In this document: in pieces, positions 24,685 through 34,430 of the stretch
How the letters are laid out: every line of letters starts with the position of its first letter
How positions within the stretch are numbered: the first letter of the stretch is position 1
DNA from: Alphaproteobacteria bacterium
GTDB lineage: Bacteria > Pseudomonadota > Alphaproteobacteria > Sphingomonadales > Kordiimonadaceae
DNA: 64,000 nucleotides
Reading direction: 5' to 3'
NCBI GenBank assembly: GCA_021774735.1
Contig: JAJFIS010000022.1
Location: 153,930 to 217,929 of the forward strand
The notes under the pieces: generated by a model
Told to the model about the DNA's origin: nothing
The model's database searches: none
Seen by the model: the letters and a program-made list of their open reading frames with translations, nothing else
Position numbers and translations under genes: made by a program

Positions 24685-27081
24685 ATGACATATTTTTTAC
24701 CATTTACTCGATATTTTATTGTGCTGAATCTATTGCTTTTTACAATAGCCGCATCCTTCTCTGCTATGTCTGATGATGCTTCACTACGATCTCCTAAGGT
24801 CAAAAATTTGTTATTTGAGGCCTGCTTTTTCTATTCAGATGTCCAACCAAAATTTGCTTCAATGTTGCCGCTCTCTGAAGCGGCCAAGTGCAATATAACA
24901 CCCGAGCGAACCAGAGAGATGACGTGGGCAGTATTAGATGTAAGTAGTGAGCCACAACAGCCCAATAGTGATCATCTTCTGATTATTACTCGAAGCTGGC
25001 TGGAGCGGGTTGTGGTGCAATTTCATTACCAAGATGGCAGTTGGATTGAGCATGATATTGGCCCATATGAATTTGATAATTATTGGTCCGTAGGCAATGA
25101 TATTGAAGTGAAATCACCTGCCAATGATGCCCCCATTGAAACTATTTTAATTGGTCTACAAGATATATCATCGGTCCGTTTGCTGCGCGAGATACGTTTT
25201 ATGCCTGAGGAGTCTTGGATATGGACAAAATTTTCAAACCACACGCTGATGATATTCATAATTGGCATATTATTGTCGATGATATTTTACAATCTGTCTC
25301 TGGCCATAACATTTCACTTTAACTTTCAAATCCTATACTGCTTCTTCGTCTTAACCTATCTAAGCTACACAATCATCAATTACGGCCTAATAGCTGCCTA
25401 TTTACCCAATTGGCTTAGCCTGAAGCTACAGATGAATCTATCGATCTTTTTCCTCGGCATAAACGGCACTTGCGCGATGCTTTTTGTGCCCGCATTCCTT
25501 GAGAAGCGGGTGCTAACGGACCGCTGGCGAAAAATGATGTATTTCCTAGCATTCACATACGCCTTATCAACCCTCCATTATATCTTCACACGAGGATGGG
25601 ATACGGACCGAGCAGAGTTTATTTTTGTTATCCTGTCCTCCATACTTCTTATTGTGGTTTGCATCACGATTGCTCTAGCTATTGTTCGAAAAAGCCGTGC
25701 GGCCTATTTTTATCTAATAGCCTGGCTGATGCCTGTTATTGGTCTTGTCTTAAGGCTATTGCGTTCTTTTGAATTGATTGAAACCTCTACTTTTGTCGAA
25801 TATAGCATCTCAATTGGTATCGCCTTAGAGACAATCATTCTGTCCATTGGGATTGTAGACCGCATCGGCATAATCCGTAAGGAACGAGATACGGCCCTTG
25901 CCAAACGGGAACAGGCTGAAACTGCTAATGCAGCAAAGTCTGACTTTCTTGCCCGCATAAGCCATGAATTGCGCACCCCCTTGCATGCAATTTTAGGTCT
26001 CAGCAATATGCTGCAAAAAGAAAAAAGCAAAAAAGAACAGCAAAAAAATATCCTGAATATTCAACGTTCCGGTGACGCTCTATTGCAAATCATCAATGAC
26101 ATTCTCGACTTTTCAAAAATCGAAGCCAGTAAGATGAAAATCGAGATGGTTTCTTTTGAAACCAGTGAAATTTTAGATACGGTCAATGCCATAATCCAGC
26201 CTGCAGCATATAATAAGGGCCTTGCCTATGTGGTAACAGGCAAAGATACTATGCCCTTAAAACTGATTGGCGATCCGAACCGAATTAAACAAATATTGAT
26301 TAATCTTACCACCAATGCCGTAAAGTTCACCGATAACGGAACAGTATCTATTACCATCGAATGCCCCCAAACTAGCAAAAATACATTTGATTTAATTTTT
26401 CATGTCCAAGACAGCGGCATTGGTATGAATGAAAATCAGACTACACATCTTTTTCACGCTTTCACTCAAGCGGACGAGACAATATCAAGGAAATATGGCG
26501 GCTCTGGCCTAGGGCTAGCCATATGCAAACAGCTGACCGACCTTATGAACGGGGAATTATGGGTTGAAAGCAAACTTGGCGAGGGTAGCATTTTTCACGC
26601 GAAAATACCCGTCTTTCTATGTCCTGAAAAGGAAACTATATCAGGCACAATTAGCGCTGAGACTTTTGCAGAAAAGTCCATAAAAAACTATAGCGATCTG
26701 AAGGGAAAAAATATTTTAATTGTCGAAGACAATCCCGTAAACCAGATGCTTGCGGTCAAAATTCTCAAATTAGCAGGCATCTCTACTGACGTGGCGAATG
26801 ACGGCCAACAAGCAATCACCAAAGCCAGTAACAACTCATATGACCTGATATTGATGGATATTCAAATGCCCGTAATGGATGGGCTAGAGGCCACCCGACA
26901 GCTTCGCCAGCTACCAAAAACCAAAGACATCCCTATAATCGCGGCTACGGCGAACACTATGATGGATGAAATTGAAACCGCGCATAAAGCTGGGATGAAC
27001 CATTATATTGCTAAGCCCTATTCACCTGCCACTTTAATCAAAGCCATCAGTGATGTTCTTGGCAAGAAATTAAAGGTTTAG
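24685..27081 (+). CDS. Hybrid histidine kinase with 7TMR-DISM sensor
   Basis: 798-residue sensor kinase. The ATG at 24685 is preferred because it gives a signal-peptide-like N-terminus (MTYFLPFTRYFIVLNLLLF); longer in-frame starts would overlap pnuC. An extracytoplasmic DISMED2-like domain spans about 40-165, then seven membrane segments (about 180-390), and HisKA with the phospho-acceptor H427 in ISHELRTPLHA. HATPase follows with NLTTNAVKFT and GSGLGLAICK, and a receiver domain ILIVEDNPVNQ ... LMDIQMP with D725 and AKPY lysine. No separate response regulator is nearby. The stop overlaps that of hemY tail to tail. Confidence 0.92.
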   Translation: MTYFLPFTRYFIVLNLLLFTIAASFSAMSDDASLRSPKVKNLLFEACFFYSDVQPKFASMLPLSEAAKCNITPERTREMTWAVLDVSSEPQQPNSDHLLIITRSWLERVVVQFHYQDGSWIEHDIGPYEFDNYWSVGNDIEVKSPANDAPIETILIGLQDISSVRLLREIRFMPEESWIWTKFSNHTLMIFIIGILLSMIFYNLSLAITFHFNFQILYCFFVLTYLSYTIINYGLIAAYLPNWLSLKLQMNLSIFFLGINGTCAMLFVPAFLEKRVLTDRWRKMMYFLAFTYALSTLHYIFTRGWDTDRAEFIFVILSSILLIVVCITIALAIVRKSRAAYFYLIAWLMPVIGLVLRLLRSFELIETSTFVEYSISIGIALETIILSIGIVDRIGIIRKERDTALAKREQAETANAAKSDFLARISHELRTPLHAILGLSNMLQKEKSKKEQQKNILNIQRSGDALLQIINDILDFSKIEASKMKIEMVSFETSEILDTVNAIIQPAAYNKGLAYVVTGKDTMPLKLIGDPNRIKQILINLTTNAVKFTDNGTVSITIECPQTSKNTFDLIFHVQDSGIGMNENQTTHLFHAFTQADETISRKYGGSGLGLAICKQLTDLMNGELWVESKLGEGSIFHAKIPVFLCPEKETISGTISAETFAEKSIKNYSDLKGKNILIVEDNPVNQMLAVKILKLAGISTDVANDGQQAITKASNNSYDLILMDIQMPVMDGLEATRQLRQLPKTKDIPIIAATANTMMDEIETAHKAGMNHYIAKPYSPATLIKAISDVLGKKLKV

Positions 27082-28418
27082 ATGTTACCGAGCAAGGTGA
27101 TTTGAGGGTCCCCACTTCGTCCTTTTCCAGGGGTTTGAACCTCCCCTATCTGACCAAAATTTAAGCTATCAAATGTGTCGCAAGTCCCACATAAAACTGT
27201 CCATTGCTCTGCTTTTACACCGCAATGACCACATGTCCAGCCGGTGCTATCAACCATTTGCGCGGCCTTTGCAATCGCTTCTGATGGATCTTCATCCATT
27301 TTGGGCAATAGCTCAGCATATGCATCCCACACCGCTTTACTTGGGTCATTTTCAAGTAGCCCTGCCAAAATATCCCGCGCCACACTTAAATGGTCCGCCG
27401 ATATCTCTGCTTTCGCCAGCGCTAACAGGGTCGTTGGATGCAGTGCATGATCCGATGTAAAGTCTCGTAGGCGAACCAGCTGTCTAGTCGGCGTTTCATT
27501 GGGCTCTACGGCCATAAAAGCCCGAAGAATATCAGGATGCTGGGTGGCATTATAGGCCTTCTTCAAAGCGGCTTTTGCTTTGCGGGCTTGCCCAATCTTT
27601 ATCATAAGACCTGCTTGTAAAATATACGCTGGCACCAATTTTGGACGATCTTTTATCGCGGCCTTAACCGCTGATAGCGCGCCAGCACGGTCCCCTTTAA
27701 GGTCCAACATTTTTGCTTCACCAAAATATAGCGCCCCTCTGTGCTGAGTTGACTGTCTGGCATCAAACACTTGACGTTTAGTCGCTTTTGCCAAAGTCTC
27801 TCGTGCCAGATCAAATTCTCCACTGCGCACCTGCAAGCTAAAAAGCAAGTCTAAGGCCCAGCGATTGCCGCCATCACTGTCCAGGGCCTTGCTTGCCAGC
27901 CGTTTGGCTTCACCAAATCGACCTTGGGACCGTGCTTGCTGCGCCAAGCCGCGTTGACCCAACAATTTACCATCTTTCATACTCTCAAGCGCTTTAAAGC
28001 GCTCTGTGGCGGCATCATCGTCGCCTATACGCATGGCAGCTTCAGCCCCCACTAAATGGATCATCGGTTGGGGTGGCAGCAGTAGCTCAGCTCGCTCAAT
28101 TAACCGCAGCGCCCCCTTGGCGTCATCTGCGGCCAGCGCTACAACGGCTTGATTGAGCAGAGCAAGACCGCGCCCTTGCGACTTAACCACGCGGTTACTG
28201 CCCAAAAGGGGCAATTCACGGCGTAAATAACCCGTGAGCCATACTAGAGCGGCAACCACAACCACGACCACCGTCAATAATAACATTAGCGCTGCAAAGC
28301 TGGTATGAAGTTCAAAACTTTCAAAGGCAATGACCGCAGTACCTGCATGATCTGCAAGCCATGCACCTCCTATGGCTAACGCTAAAACAATCAGGAAGAA
28401 AATGACAAGACGGCTCAA
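27078..28418 (-). CDS. hemY: HemY-like TPR membrane protein
   Basis: 446-residue inner-membrane protein of the HemY family associated with haem synthesis genes. Two N-terminal membrane segments (about 4-22 and 40-64) precede a series of TPR-like helices through residue about 385. A C-terminal zinc-ribbon-like motif follows, TCGHCG ... LCGTCD, the CxxC-CxxC arrangement usual in alphaproteobacterial HemY. Function is probably scaffolding of tetrapyrrole enzymes; it is not the oxidase of the same name in Bacillus. It overlaps the mitofilin-like gene by four bases. Confidence 0.9.
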   Translation of the reverse strand: MSRLVIFFLIVLALAIGGAWLADHAGTAVIAFESFELHTSFAALMLLLTVVVVVVAALVWLTGYLRRELPLLGSNRVVKSQGRGLALLNQAVVALAADDAKGALRLIERAELLLPPQPMIHLVGAEAAMRIGDDDAATERFKALESMKDGKLLGQRGLAQQARSQGRFGEAKRLASKALDSDGGNRWALDLLFSLQVRSGEFDLARETLAKATKRQVFDARQSTQHRGALYFGEAKMLDLKGDRAGALSAVKAAIKDRPKLVPAYILQAGLMIKIGQARKAKAALKKAYNATQHPDILRAFMAVEPNETPTRQLVRLRDFTSDHALHPTTLLALAKAEISADHLSVARDILAGLLENDPSKAVWDAYAELLPKMDEDPSEAIAKAAQMVDSTGWTCGHCGVKAEQWTVLCGTCDTFDSLNFGQIGEVQTPGKGRSGDPQITLLGNI

Positions 28419-29704
28419 GGGCTAACCTCCTCTGTTGCGGCATCTTCTTCTGCTGATGAAGCATCCTCACTAACTGGGGCTGGTTCAGTTTGAGCATTTG
28501 GTTCCTTTACAGTACTAGCGCCCACGGACAAATTTGCTAAAATATTGACCGCACCCAAGGCATCCCGGCGTGCAATAGCCCGGTCCATCCACGGTTTTGC
28601 CGCCGCTTGTAAATTTGGCTCAAGTTGATCCAAAAAATTTAGCGCCGCGCCTAAATTACGCCCCTGCAATTGCCGTTCCGCGTCGTTCAGCACGCCGTCT
28701 ATGCCCTCACCAGAAACGCCGGTGTTGCGACTAACAAACAGGGTAGCCCACCATCCACTGACCCCGCCTCCGGCATCAGCCTGTTTTACGCCTCGCACCA
28801 AGTTCGGGTATGCGGACACAAGATCGCTATGGGATGCTACCCCTCTTTGGTGCTGGGTTAATATATCCAGTGCCGCGCCGGCACTTTGCTGGTCAAGGGC
28901 CGGTAGCGCCGTTAAATCAAGCCGAAACCCTGCCAGCAGTTCACCATAAGCTTGCCCCGCTTCCATCAATCGTGAAAGACGCCCAAGGGATAAGGCTAAA
29001 CGCCCGCGAGGGTTCTGCTCAAGATCACCCATGGCCTGCGCCGCAACTGTGGCTTCCAAAGTGCTTAAGCGGTCTCGCAATATTTTTGCTTCATTTCTAG
29101 CCAGCGTTAAGTGTCCTGATAGCGCCTGAATTTCCTCCCTGTTATCCCCATCTTCTTTGGATGCTATTTCAGCTCTCAAGCTTGCAATTTCATTCCTTAG
29201 AGCGGTTATGGCTTCTGGGTTTTGGTTGTCCCCCGCCGCTGGGCCAAGACTAAGTTTACTGGCAAGAGCTGCCATATCCTGCCTTGTTTGTTCAACTAAC
29301 TGGCGGGCTGAAGAAAGTTGTTCCTGCTGGCTCTGAACTGTCTGGTTTAAGGCTGTGATTTGCGCTGATTGGTTTTCTAATTGCGCGGTCAACTGGGGCG
29401 ACTTTTCAGCCTCATCCACGGTCCCCGTTCTTGTCTCCATCAGACCAAGACGATTTAACACCGGTTCAACCAATGGCTCAGCAAACAAACCACCGATAAA
29501 AGCAACCAATAAAAATACCAAGCTCCAGCCAAGTTTGGTCACCCAACCTGCTGTTTTTTTAGGCATGCCATCTGCACCTACAGTTTCAGCCTTTCCATCT
29601 ATCACGATATTTTCACGCGCCTCTTCTTCAGAGATAATCTCAGCGTCGATAATATCATCATCGACTTTGCTGCTAATCCCTTGGACCTCATCATCACCCT
29701 GCAT
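28415..29704 (-). CDS. Mitofilin (Mic60)-like / HemX-type membrane protein
   Basis: 429-residue protein with an acidic N-terminus (about 1-50), a single membrane segment near 58-78 (LGWSLVFLLVAFIGGLF), a long coiled coil (about 100-225, rich in Gln, Glu and Leu) and a C-terminal helical mitofilin-like domain. In alphaproteobacteria this Mic60 relative sits between hemD and hemY, as here, and is thought to shape membranes. The Ala/Glu-rich tail (about 405-429) is low in complexity. It is 23 bases downstream of hemD. Confidence 0.87.
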   Translation of the reverse strand: MQGDDEVQGISSKVDDDIIDAEIISEEEARENIVIDGKAETVGADGMPKKTAGWVTKLGWSLVFLLVAFIGGLFAEPLVEPVLNRLGLMETRTGTVDEAEKSPQLTAQLENQSAQITALNQTVQSQQEQLSSARQLVEQTRQDMAALASKLSLGPAAGDNQNPEAITALRNEIASLRAEIASKEDGDNREEIQALSGHLTLARNEAKILRDRLSTLEATVAAQAMGDLEQNPRGRLALSLGRLSRLMEAGQAYGELLAGFRLDLTALPALDQQSAGAALDILTQHQRGVASHSDLVSAYPNLVRGVKQADAGGGVSGWWATLFVSRNTGVSGEGIDGVLNDAERQLQGRNLGAALNFLDQLEPNLQAAAKPWMDRAIARRDALGAVNILANLSVGASTVKEPNAQTEPAPVSEDASSAEEDAATEEVSP

Positions 29705-29727
29705 GCAAATAACCTCCTAAACATTCG

Positions 29728-30426
29728 CTACAAAAGCTTGAACATTTCTTCCTCACACGCCGTTGAAGCCACTCTCACAGCACGCCACGTCAGCTTGCTC
29801 TCATCGACTATTCTGTCACTCATTGCTATTAAATCAATAGTGTTAAGTGACTTTTCAAGCTCTAGTTCTACCACAATAGCCTCAAATGTGGTGAGTGTGC
29901 GCGCAGAATAAAAGAGGGCCGCCTTAATTTTTCCCTCAACCAGTGCCCTTTGAACAGCTTTAGGGATAACCGTTTCCACCTCAGCGCCATACACTTCCCG
30001 CAGCACCGCCCTATAGCCCGCCGCTTGCAGTGAAGACACAAGATCAGCGACCCGGTGACTACCTGCCAGATGACACCAAGAGACACCATCCACTTTAAAA
30101 TGCGCGCGAATATAAGATAAAATATCGCTGGACCGTTCGCCCGCACAAATAACATTTGTAAAACCCATATAACTGGCCATGCTTTCGCTTTTCTGCCCTG
30201 CCACAACAACCAAGCTATCTTTCTCGCTTAACTTTGAAAGGCCATAATGAATGGCGTTTTGACTAGTAATAATATAACCAATTTCTCCCATTCCTTCTGG
30301 CTCAAACCACGTTCTATGGTGGATATGCAGCATGGGTGCATGAAGAACGCTATGGCCCAATTCATTCAGTTTTGCCACGGTTGCTCCAGCAATAGAATCG
30401 GGCCTTGTGACAAGCAAGCTGCTCAT
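29728..30426 (-). CDS. hemD: Uroporphyrinogen-III synthase HemD
   Basis: 232-residue cytoplasmic enzyme that cyclises hydroxymethylbilane with inversion of ring D. The family is poorly conserved. Supporting features are LLVTRPDSIAGATVAKLNELGH at the N-terminus, IITSQNAIHYGL near 50-62, a two-lobe alternation of beta and alpha, and ALFYSARTLTTFEAIV near 175. Position is decisive: it overlaps hemC by four bases, the standard hemCD order. Confidence 0.88.
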   Translation of the reverse strand: MSSLLVTRPDSIAGATVAKLNELGHSVLHAPMLHIHHRTWFEPEGMGEIGYIITSQNAIHYGLSKLSEKDSLVVVAGQKSESMASYMGFTNVICAGERSSDILSYIRAHFKVDGVSWCHLAGSHRVADLVSSLQAAGYRAVLREVYGAEVETVIPKAVQRALVEGKIKAALFYSARTLTTFEAIVVELELEKSLNTIDLIAMSDRIVDESKLTWRAVRVASTACEEEMFKLL

Positions 30427-31403
30427 CCCTCCAGCTCCTTAATGTCGTGGCTCAACTGGTCGAAAAAAGCCGCGCCAGCCTGCACCCGCAATTGCCGACC
30501 TGCTTGATTACCAATAAGAGATGCCGCATCGGGGCTGCCGGTTTGTTGCACTTCAAAGTGGGTTTGGCCGTCGATACTATAGATAGCACCCCTGAAGATT
30601 AATTTGCCGTCTATAACACGCGCGCGCCCGGCAATTGGGGTGCGGCATGACCCATCAAGTGCGGTGAGAAAAGCCCTCTCCGCCTGCACTTCGGTGGCGG
30701 TTACTGGGCAATGCAAGGCATTTAAGCGCGCCCGAACCGCTTCATCGCTGGAGCGGATTTCCACCGTTACTGCCCCTTGGGCTGGGGCTGGCAGAAAAAT
30801 ATCTTCCCCCATCAGGCAAGTGGCTACATCCTGCATACTTAAACGGTTAAGGCCCGCTTGAGCTAAGTAAGTCGCGGCAGCCTCCCCCGCATTCAGTTTG
30901 CGGAGCCGGGTTTGCACATTGCCCCGAAAGGTAATGACCTTCAGGTCAGGCCTTTGGTGCAGGGTTTGTGCCCGCCGCCTGAGCGACGCCGTGCCAACCA
31001 CTGCCCCTTTTGGCAGGTCCTCCAAGCTTTTCGCTATTGGCGAGATAAAGGCGTCATGGCTATCTTCCCGTGGCAGAAAAACCGCAAGCTCCAAGCCTTC
31101 CGGCAGGGCGGTCGGCATATCCTTAGTGGAATGCACCGCCATATCAATGCGGCCTTCAAGCAAAGCCTCTTCAATTTCTTTGGTGAATAAACCTTTGCCG
31201 CCAGCTTCCATCAAGCTGCGATCCAAAATACGGTCGCCAGTGGTGGTAATGACTTCAATTTCCACCGAGGCATCACCCAAATCAGCATGGGCCGCGATCA
31301 ATTTTGCCTTAACGTCTTCTGCCTGTGCCAGCGCCAAAGGGCTACCCCTTGTGCCAATGCGAAAAATTCCCTGCTTCCGGTCATCTTCGGTCTTTTGTTG
31401 CAA
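30423..31403 (-). CDS. hemC: Hydroxymethylbilane synthase HemC (TTG start)
   Basis: Porphobilinogen deaminase, 326 residues. Domain 1 begins [29 protein letters not shown] and [10 protein letters not shown] follow, and the dipyrromethane-cofactor cysteine lies in [11 protein letters not shown]. No ATG or GTG is available ahead of the conserved start. The TTG at 31403 has AAGGAG (31411-31416) seven bases upstream, so I take it as the start rather than the TTG at 31433. The gene heads the hemC-hemD-mitofilin-hemY operon and is divergent from tsaD. Confidence 0.95.
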   Translation of the reverse strand: MQQKTEDDRKQGIFRIGTRGSPLALAQAEDVKAKLIAAHADLGDASVEIEVITTTGDRILDRSLMEAGGKGLFTKEIEEALLEGRIDMAVHSTKDMPTALPEGLELAVFLPREDSHDAFISPIAKSLEDLPKGAVVGTASLRRRAQTLHQRPDLKVITFRGNVQTRLRKLNAGEAAATYLAQAGLNRLSMQDVATCLMGEDIFLPAPAQGAVTVEIRSSDEAVRARLNALHCPVTATEVQAERAFLTALDGSCRTPIAGRARVIDGKLIFRGAIYSIDGQTHFEVQQTGSPDAASLIGNQAGRQLRVQAGAAFFDQLSHDIKELEG

Positions 31404-31458
31404 CGAACCTCTCCTTGGTGCTATGGCCTGCAATGATTACCTTAGCTTTATAGAAAGA

Positions 31459-32628
31459 ATGTGCCGAAAGCCCAAGCCCAAAGCGATGTCAAAAACCAAT
31501 CAAAATACGAATTGTGCTGCAAGTAGCCCTCGACACAGCCCCAAAAGGCCCTTTGTACTAGGGATTGAGACCAGTTGTGATGAAACTGCGGCTGCTATTG
31601 TGTCCGCTGACCGTCAGATATTGAGCCATGCATTGATTTCCCAAATTGACGAACATATAGAATTTGGGGGCGTCGTGCCAGAAATCGCGGCCCGCAGTCA
31701 CATCACTTATTTACCCTGGTTGGTGCAAAAGGCCTTAGACGAAGCAAGCATGGATGTCGGTGATCTTGATGCAATAGCTGCCACCACAGGTCCGGGGCTT
31801 GTGGGTGGCCTGATGGTTGGCATGTTAACCGCCAAAGCAATGGCACAAGCCAGTGACAAGCCGTTTATTGCCGTAAACCACTTAGAAGGCCATGCCCTAA
31901 CTGCCCGACTGATTGACGACACAGCTTTCCCTTTCCTGTTATTATTGGTGTCTGGCGGTCATTGCCAATTGCTGGAAGTAAGTGGCGTTGGATTATATAA
32001 CCGCCTTGGCACCACCATTGATGATGCAGTGGGGGAAGCTTTTGACAAAACGGCCAAGCTTTTAGGGCTTGATTACCCCGGTGGTCCTGCGGTCGAAAAA
32101 GCAGCAGCCTTGGGGAACCCACGTCGGTTCAAACTTCCCCGACCCCTGACCAGCAAGGCGGGCTGTAATTTCAGTTTTTCTGGCTTGAAGACAGCCGTTC
32201 GACGCATTGCAGAAGACTGCGCAAACAAACGCGGTGCCTTATACAGGGAAGATGTGGCAGACATTTGCGCTGCCTTTCAGGTGGCCGTGGGGGATTGCCT
32301 GATTGACCGAACTACCCATGCCATTATGCAATTCAGGGAAAACCATGATGAACCCCTGCCTGCTCTCGTGGTGGCAGGCGGTGTGGCCGCCAACCAATAT
32401 CTGCGGGGTCGCCTATCGACCCTTGCTAGGGAACAGAATTTCAAATTTGTGACGCCGCCTGTGCCTCTATGCACGGACAATGCGGCGATGATCGCCTGGG
32501 CTGGCTTAGAGCGTTTTGCAATCGACCCAAAATTAAATGACAAAGACATCGCCTGCCGCCCTCGTTGGCCCCTAGACAGCCACGCAAAAGGCCTAAGTGG
32601 TAGCGGTAAAAAGGGTGCTAAAGCCTGA
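31459..32628 (+). CDS. tsaD: tRNA threonylcarbamoyladenosine synthase subunit TsaD
   Basis: ASKHA-fold enzyme that transfers threonylcarbamoyl to A37 of ANN-decoding tRNAs. The core begins [16 protein letters not shown]. Metal ligands lie in [20 protein letters not shown] is the nucleotide loop, and [15 protein letters not shown] closes the protein. From ATG 31459 it has 389 residues; ATG 31486 (380 residues) is equally possible because neither has a clear ribosome-binding site. A longer open frame upstream is antisense to hemC and is not coding. Divergent from hemC, with gpsA following. Confidence 0.93.
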   Translation: MCRKPKPKAMSKTNQNTNCAASSPRHSPKRPFVLGIETSCDETAAAIVSADRQILSHALISQIDEHIEFGGVVPEIAARSHITYLPWLVQKALDEASMDVGDLDAIAATTGPGLVGGLMVGMLTAKAMAQASDKPFIAVNHLEGHALTARLIDDTAFPFLLLLVSGGHCQLLEVSGVGLYNRLGTTIDDAVGEAFDKTAKLLGLDYPGGPAVEKAAALGNPRRFKLPRPLTSKAGCNFSFSGLKTAVRRIAEDCANKRGALYREDVADICAAFQVAVGDCLIDRTTHAIMQFRENHDEPLPALVVAGGVAANQYLRGRLSTLAREQNFKFVTPPVPLCTDNAAMIAWAGLERFAIDPKLNDKDIACRPRWPLDSHAKGLSGSGKKGAKA

Positions 32629-32701
32629 TAGTATCCTTGCCTTAGTAAATTGTTCAGGGCAGACTAGGATATAATATCAAACCCTATTATGGAGCGATCA
32701 T

Positions 32702-33724
32702 GTGTCTCAAGGCGACAATGAACAGCAGTTATTTCAAACATTAGGGGTCATTGGTGCCGGTGCCTGGGGAACGGCACTTGCCAATGTTGGATGTGAGGCA
32801 GGGCTTGATACCACCATTTGGGCTCTTGAAGACGACGTTGTCTCGAGCATTAATAACCAGCATATAAATCAACTTTATTTAAGTGCTGTAAAGCTACACT
32901 CGGCCCTGAAGGCAAGTCATGACATGGCTGATCTGGCGGGATCTGATATCATATTACTGGTTACCCCTGCGCAGCATCTCCGTAGCATTAGTGCCCAGTT
33001 GGCAAAACATATTCGCGCCGGAGTCCCTGTATTAATTTGCAGCAAAGGCATTGAGGTTTCTACCGGCATGCTCATGTCGCAAGTATTAGCCGAAACAATG
33101 CCCGATAACCCGGCGGGTATATTATCCGGCCCGACCTTTGCCATTGAAGTGGCGAGAGGCATGCCATGCGCTATCACGTTAGCCATGGAGGATAACGCAC
33201 TAGGTAATCGCTTGGTTCAAGCCCTAGGCCAAGCAACTTTTAGGCCCTATTACAGCCATGATATTATTGGTGCGCAGGTGGGCGGAGCCATAAAAAATGT
33301 TCTGGCGGTTGCCACGGGTATTCTTGTCGGTCTTCAATTAGGCGAAAACGCCAAAGCTGCACTGATTACCCGAGGCCTTGCTGAGATTAATCGCTTCGGT
33401 AATCATTACGGGGCTGAAACAGAAACATTAATGGGACTTTCTGCACTGGGTGATTTGGTTTTAACTTGCGGCAGCACCCAGTCTCGTAACATGTCCTTAG
33501 GCAAGGCGCTCGGTGAAGGCCAAACCATGGAAGCTATTATGGCCACCCGCAATTCTGTGGCGGAAGGGGCCCATACAGTCAAGATCGTTTATAAAATCGC
33601 CCGTGACAATGGCATCAGCATGCCAATTTGTGACAGTGTTTACCGTATAATTATTGATGGCGAAAGTGTGAGTACGGTGATGCAAAACTTGCTCGCACGG
33701 CCCTTTAAAAAAGAAGTGCTTTAA
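32702..33724 (+). CDS. gpsA: NAD(P)H-dependent glycerol-3-phosphate dehydrogenase GpsA
   Basis: 340-residue cytoplasmic enzyme making sn-glycerol-3-phosphate for phospholipids. The Rossmann motif is GVIGAGAWGTALANV; the substrate region has LICSKGIEVSTG, LSGPTFAIEVARG and the catalytic lysine in GGAIKNVLAVATG. GLAEINRFG and LTCGSTQSRNMSLG follow. The start is GTG 32702 with GGAG upstream; the ATG two bases earlier is in another frame. tsaD-gpsA-YciI order is frequent in alphaproteobacteria. Confidence 0.95.
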   Translation: MSQGDNEQQLFQTLGVIGAGAWGTALANVGCEAGLDTTIWALEDDVVSSINNQHINQLYLSAVKLHSALKASHDMADLAGSDIILLVTPAQHLRSISAQLAKHIRAGVPVLICSKGIEVSTGMLMSQVLAETMPDNPAGILSGPTFAIEVARGMPCAITLAMEDNALGNRLVQALGQATFRPYYSHDIIGAQVGGAIKNVLAVATGILVGLQLGENAKAALITRGLAEINRFGNHYGAETETLMGLSALGDLVLTCGSTQSRNMSLGKALGEGQTMEAIMATRNSVAEGAHTVKIVYKIARDNGISMPICDSVYRIIIDGESVSTVMQNLLARPFKKEVL

Positions 33725-33741
33725 CAAACTTGGAGAGAAAA

Positions 33742-34038
33742 ATGCTTTTTATCCTTTACTGCCAAGATAAGCCGGAAAGTCAATCGCTTAGGGCTGAGAA
33801 CCGCCCGGCGCACTTGGAATATGCTGCACAAGCTGGTGATGCCCTAAAGCTTGCTGGCCCGATGCTGGATAGTGACGGGATCCCTTGCGGCAGTGTTATT
33901 ATTTTAGAAGCCGCGAGCCAAGAAGCCGCCGAGCTGATCATCCGCAATGACCCATATTTTACTGCAGGCCTTTTTGAAAATGTCAATGTCCACCCGTTTA
34001 AGCCAATGATTGGGGGTTGGGTCCCTAATAACACTTGA
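33742..34038 (+). CDS. YciI family protein
   Basis: Small ferredoxin-like-fold protein, 98 residues from ATG 33742 (TTGGAGAG upstream). YciI features are LYCQDKP, the R-x-x-R-x-x-HLEY segment with the conserved histidine, SVIILEA and the C-terminal DPYFTAGLFENVNVHPFK. The biochemical role of the family is not settled. It lies 17 bases after gpsA and is followed closely by a Rieske protein gene. Confidence 0.88.
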   Translation: MLFILYCQDKPESQSLRAENRPAHLEYAAQAGDALKLAGPMLDSDGIPCGSVIILEAASQEAAELIIRNDPYFTAGLFENVNVHPFKPMIGGWVPNNT

Positions 34039-34049
34039 TTGACGGACTT

Positions 34050-34430
34050 ATGAGCCCTCCTTCCTTGTTGCATTTGCACCATTTACCCGGCGGGCCTCCG
34101 CCCGGGACGCTTCTTGCGAAGGCTGGAACGGTTAAGCCCGGTAAGAGTAAGGGCCTGCATTTTCATCAGGGTACAAAACACACTGAAATCTTCCTCCATG
34201 CCGGGCCCGAGGGCATTGAAGCTTACCTGAACAGTTGCCCCCATGCGGGGACACCGCTAAATTTGGTCGGTGATACTTTCACCAATCTAGCTGGAAATAT
34301 GCTTCTGTGCCGCACCCATGGAGCTATGTTTGATCCCAACAGTGGGCTGTGCTTGAGTGGGCCTTGCAAAGGGCAATGGCTCCCCAAAATAGCAATATCT
34401 GATCAAGACGGTAATATTTACTCGCTCTAA
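34050..34430 (+). CDS. Rieske [2Fe-2S] domain protein
   Basis: Single-domain Rieske ferredoxin-like protein, about 126 residues from ATG 34050. A TTG at 34035 overlapping the previous stop is an alternative. The cluster ligands are visible in CPHAGTPL and CRTHGAMFD (C-x-H ... C-x2-H). The spacing between the boxes is a little longer than usual. No membrane segment is present, so it is a soluble electron carrier or regulatory subunit. It ends tail to tail with the lipoprotein gene, overlapping by four bases. Confidence 0.87.
   Translation: MSPPSLLHLHHLPGGPPPGTLLAKAGTVKPGKSKGLHFHQGTKHTEIFLHAGPEGIEAYLNSCPHAGTPLNLVGDTFTNLAGNMLLCRTHGAMFDPNSGLCLSGPCKGQWLPKIAISDQDGNIYSL

Noticed and set aside
30898..31458. 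Upstream in-frame extension of tsaD
   Set aside because: It lies wholly antisense to hemC, and the conserved TsaD start is near [10 protein letters not shown], a few residues after 31459.
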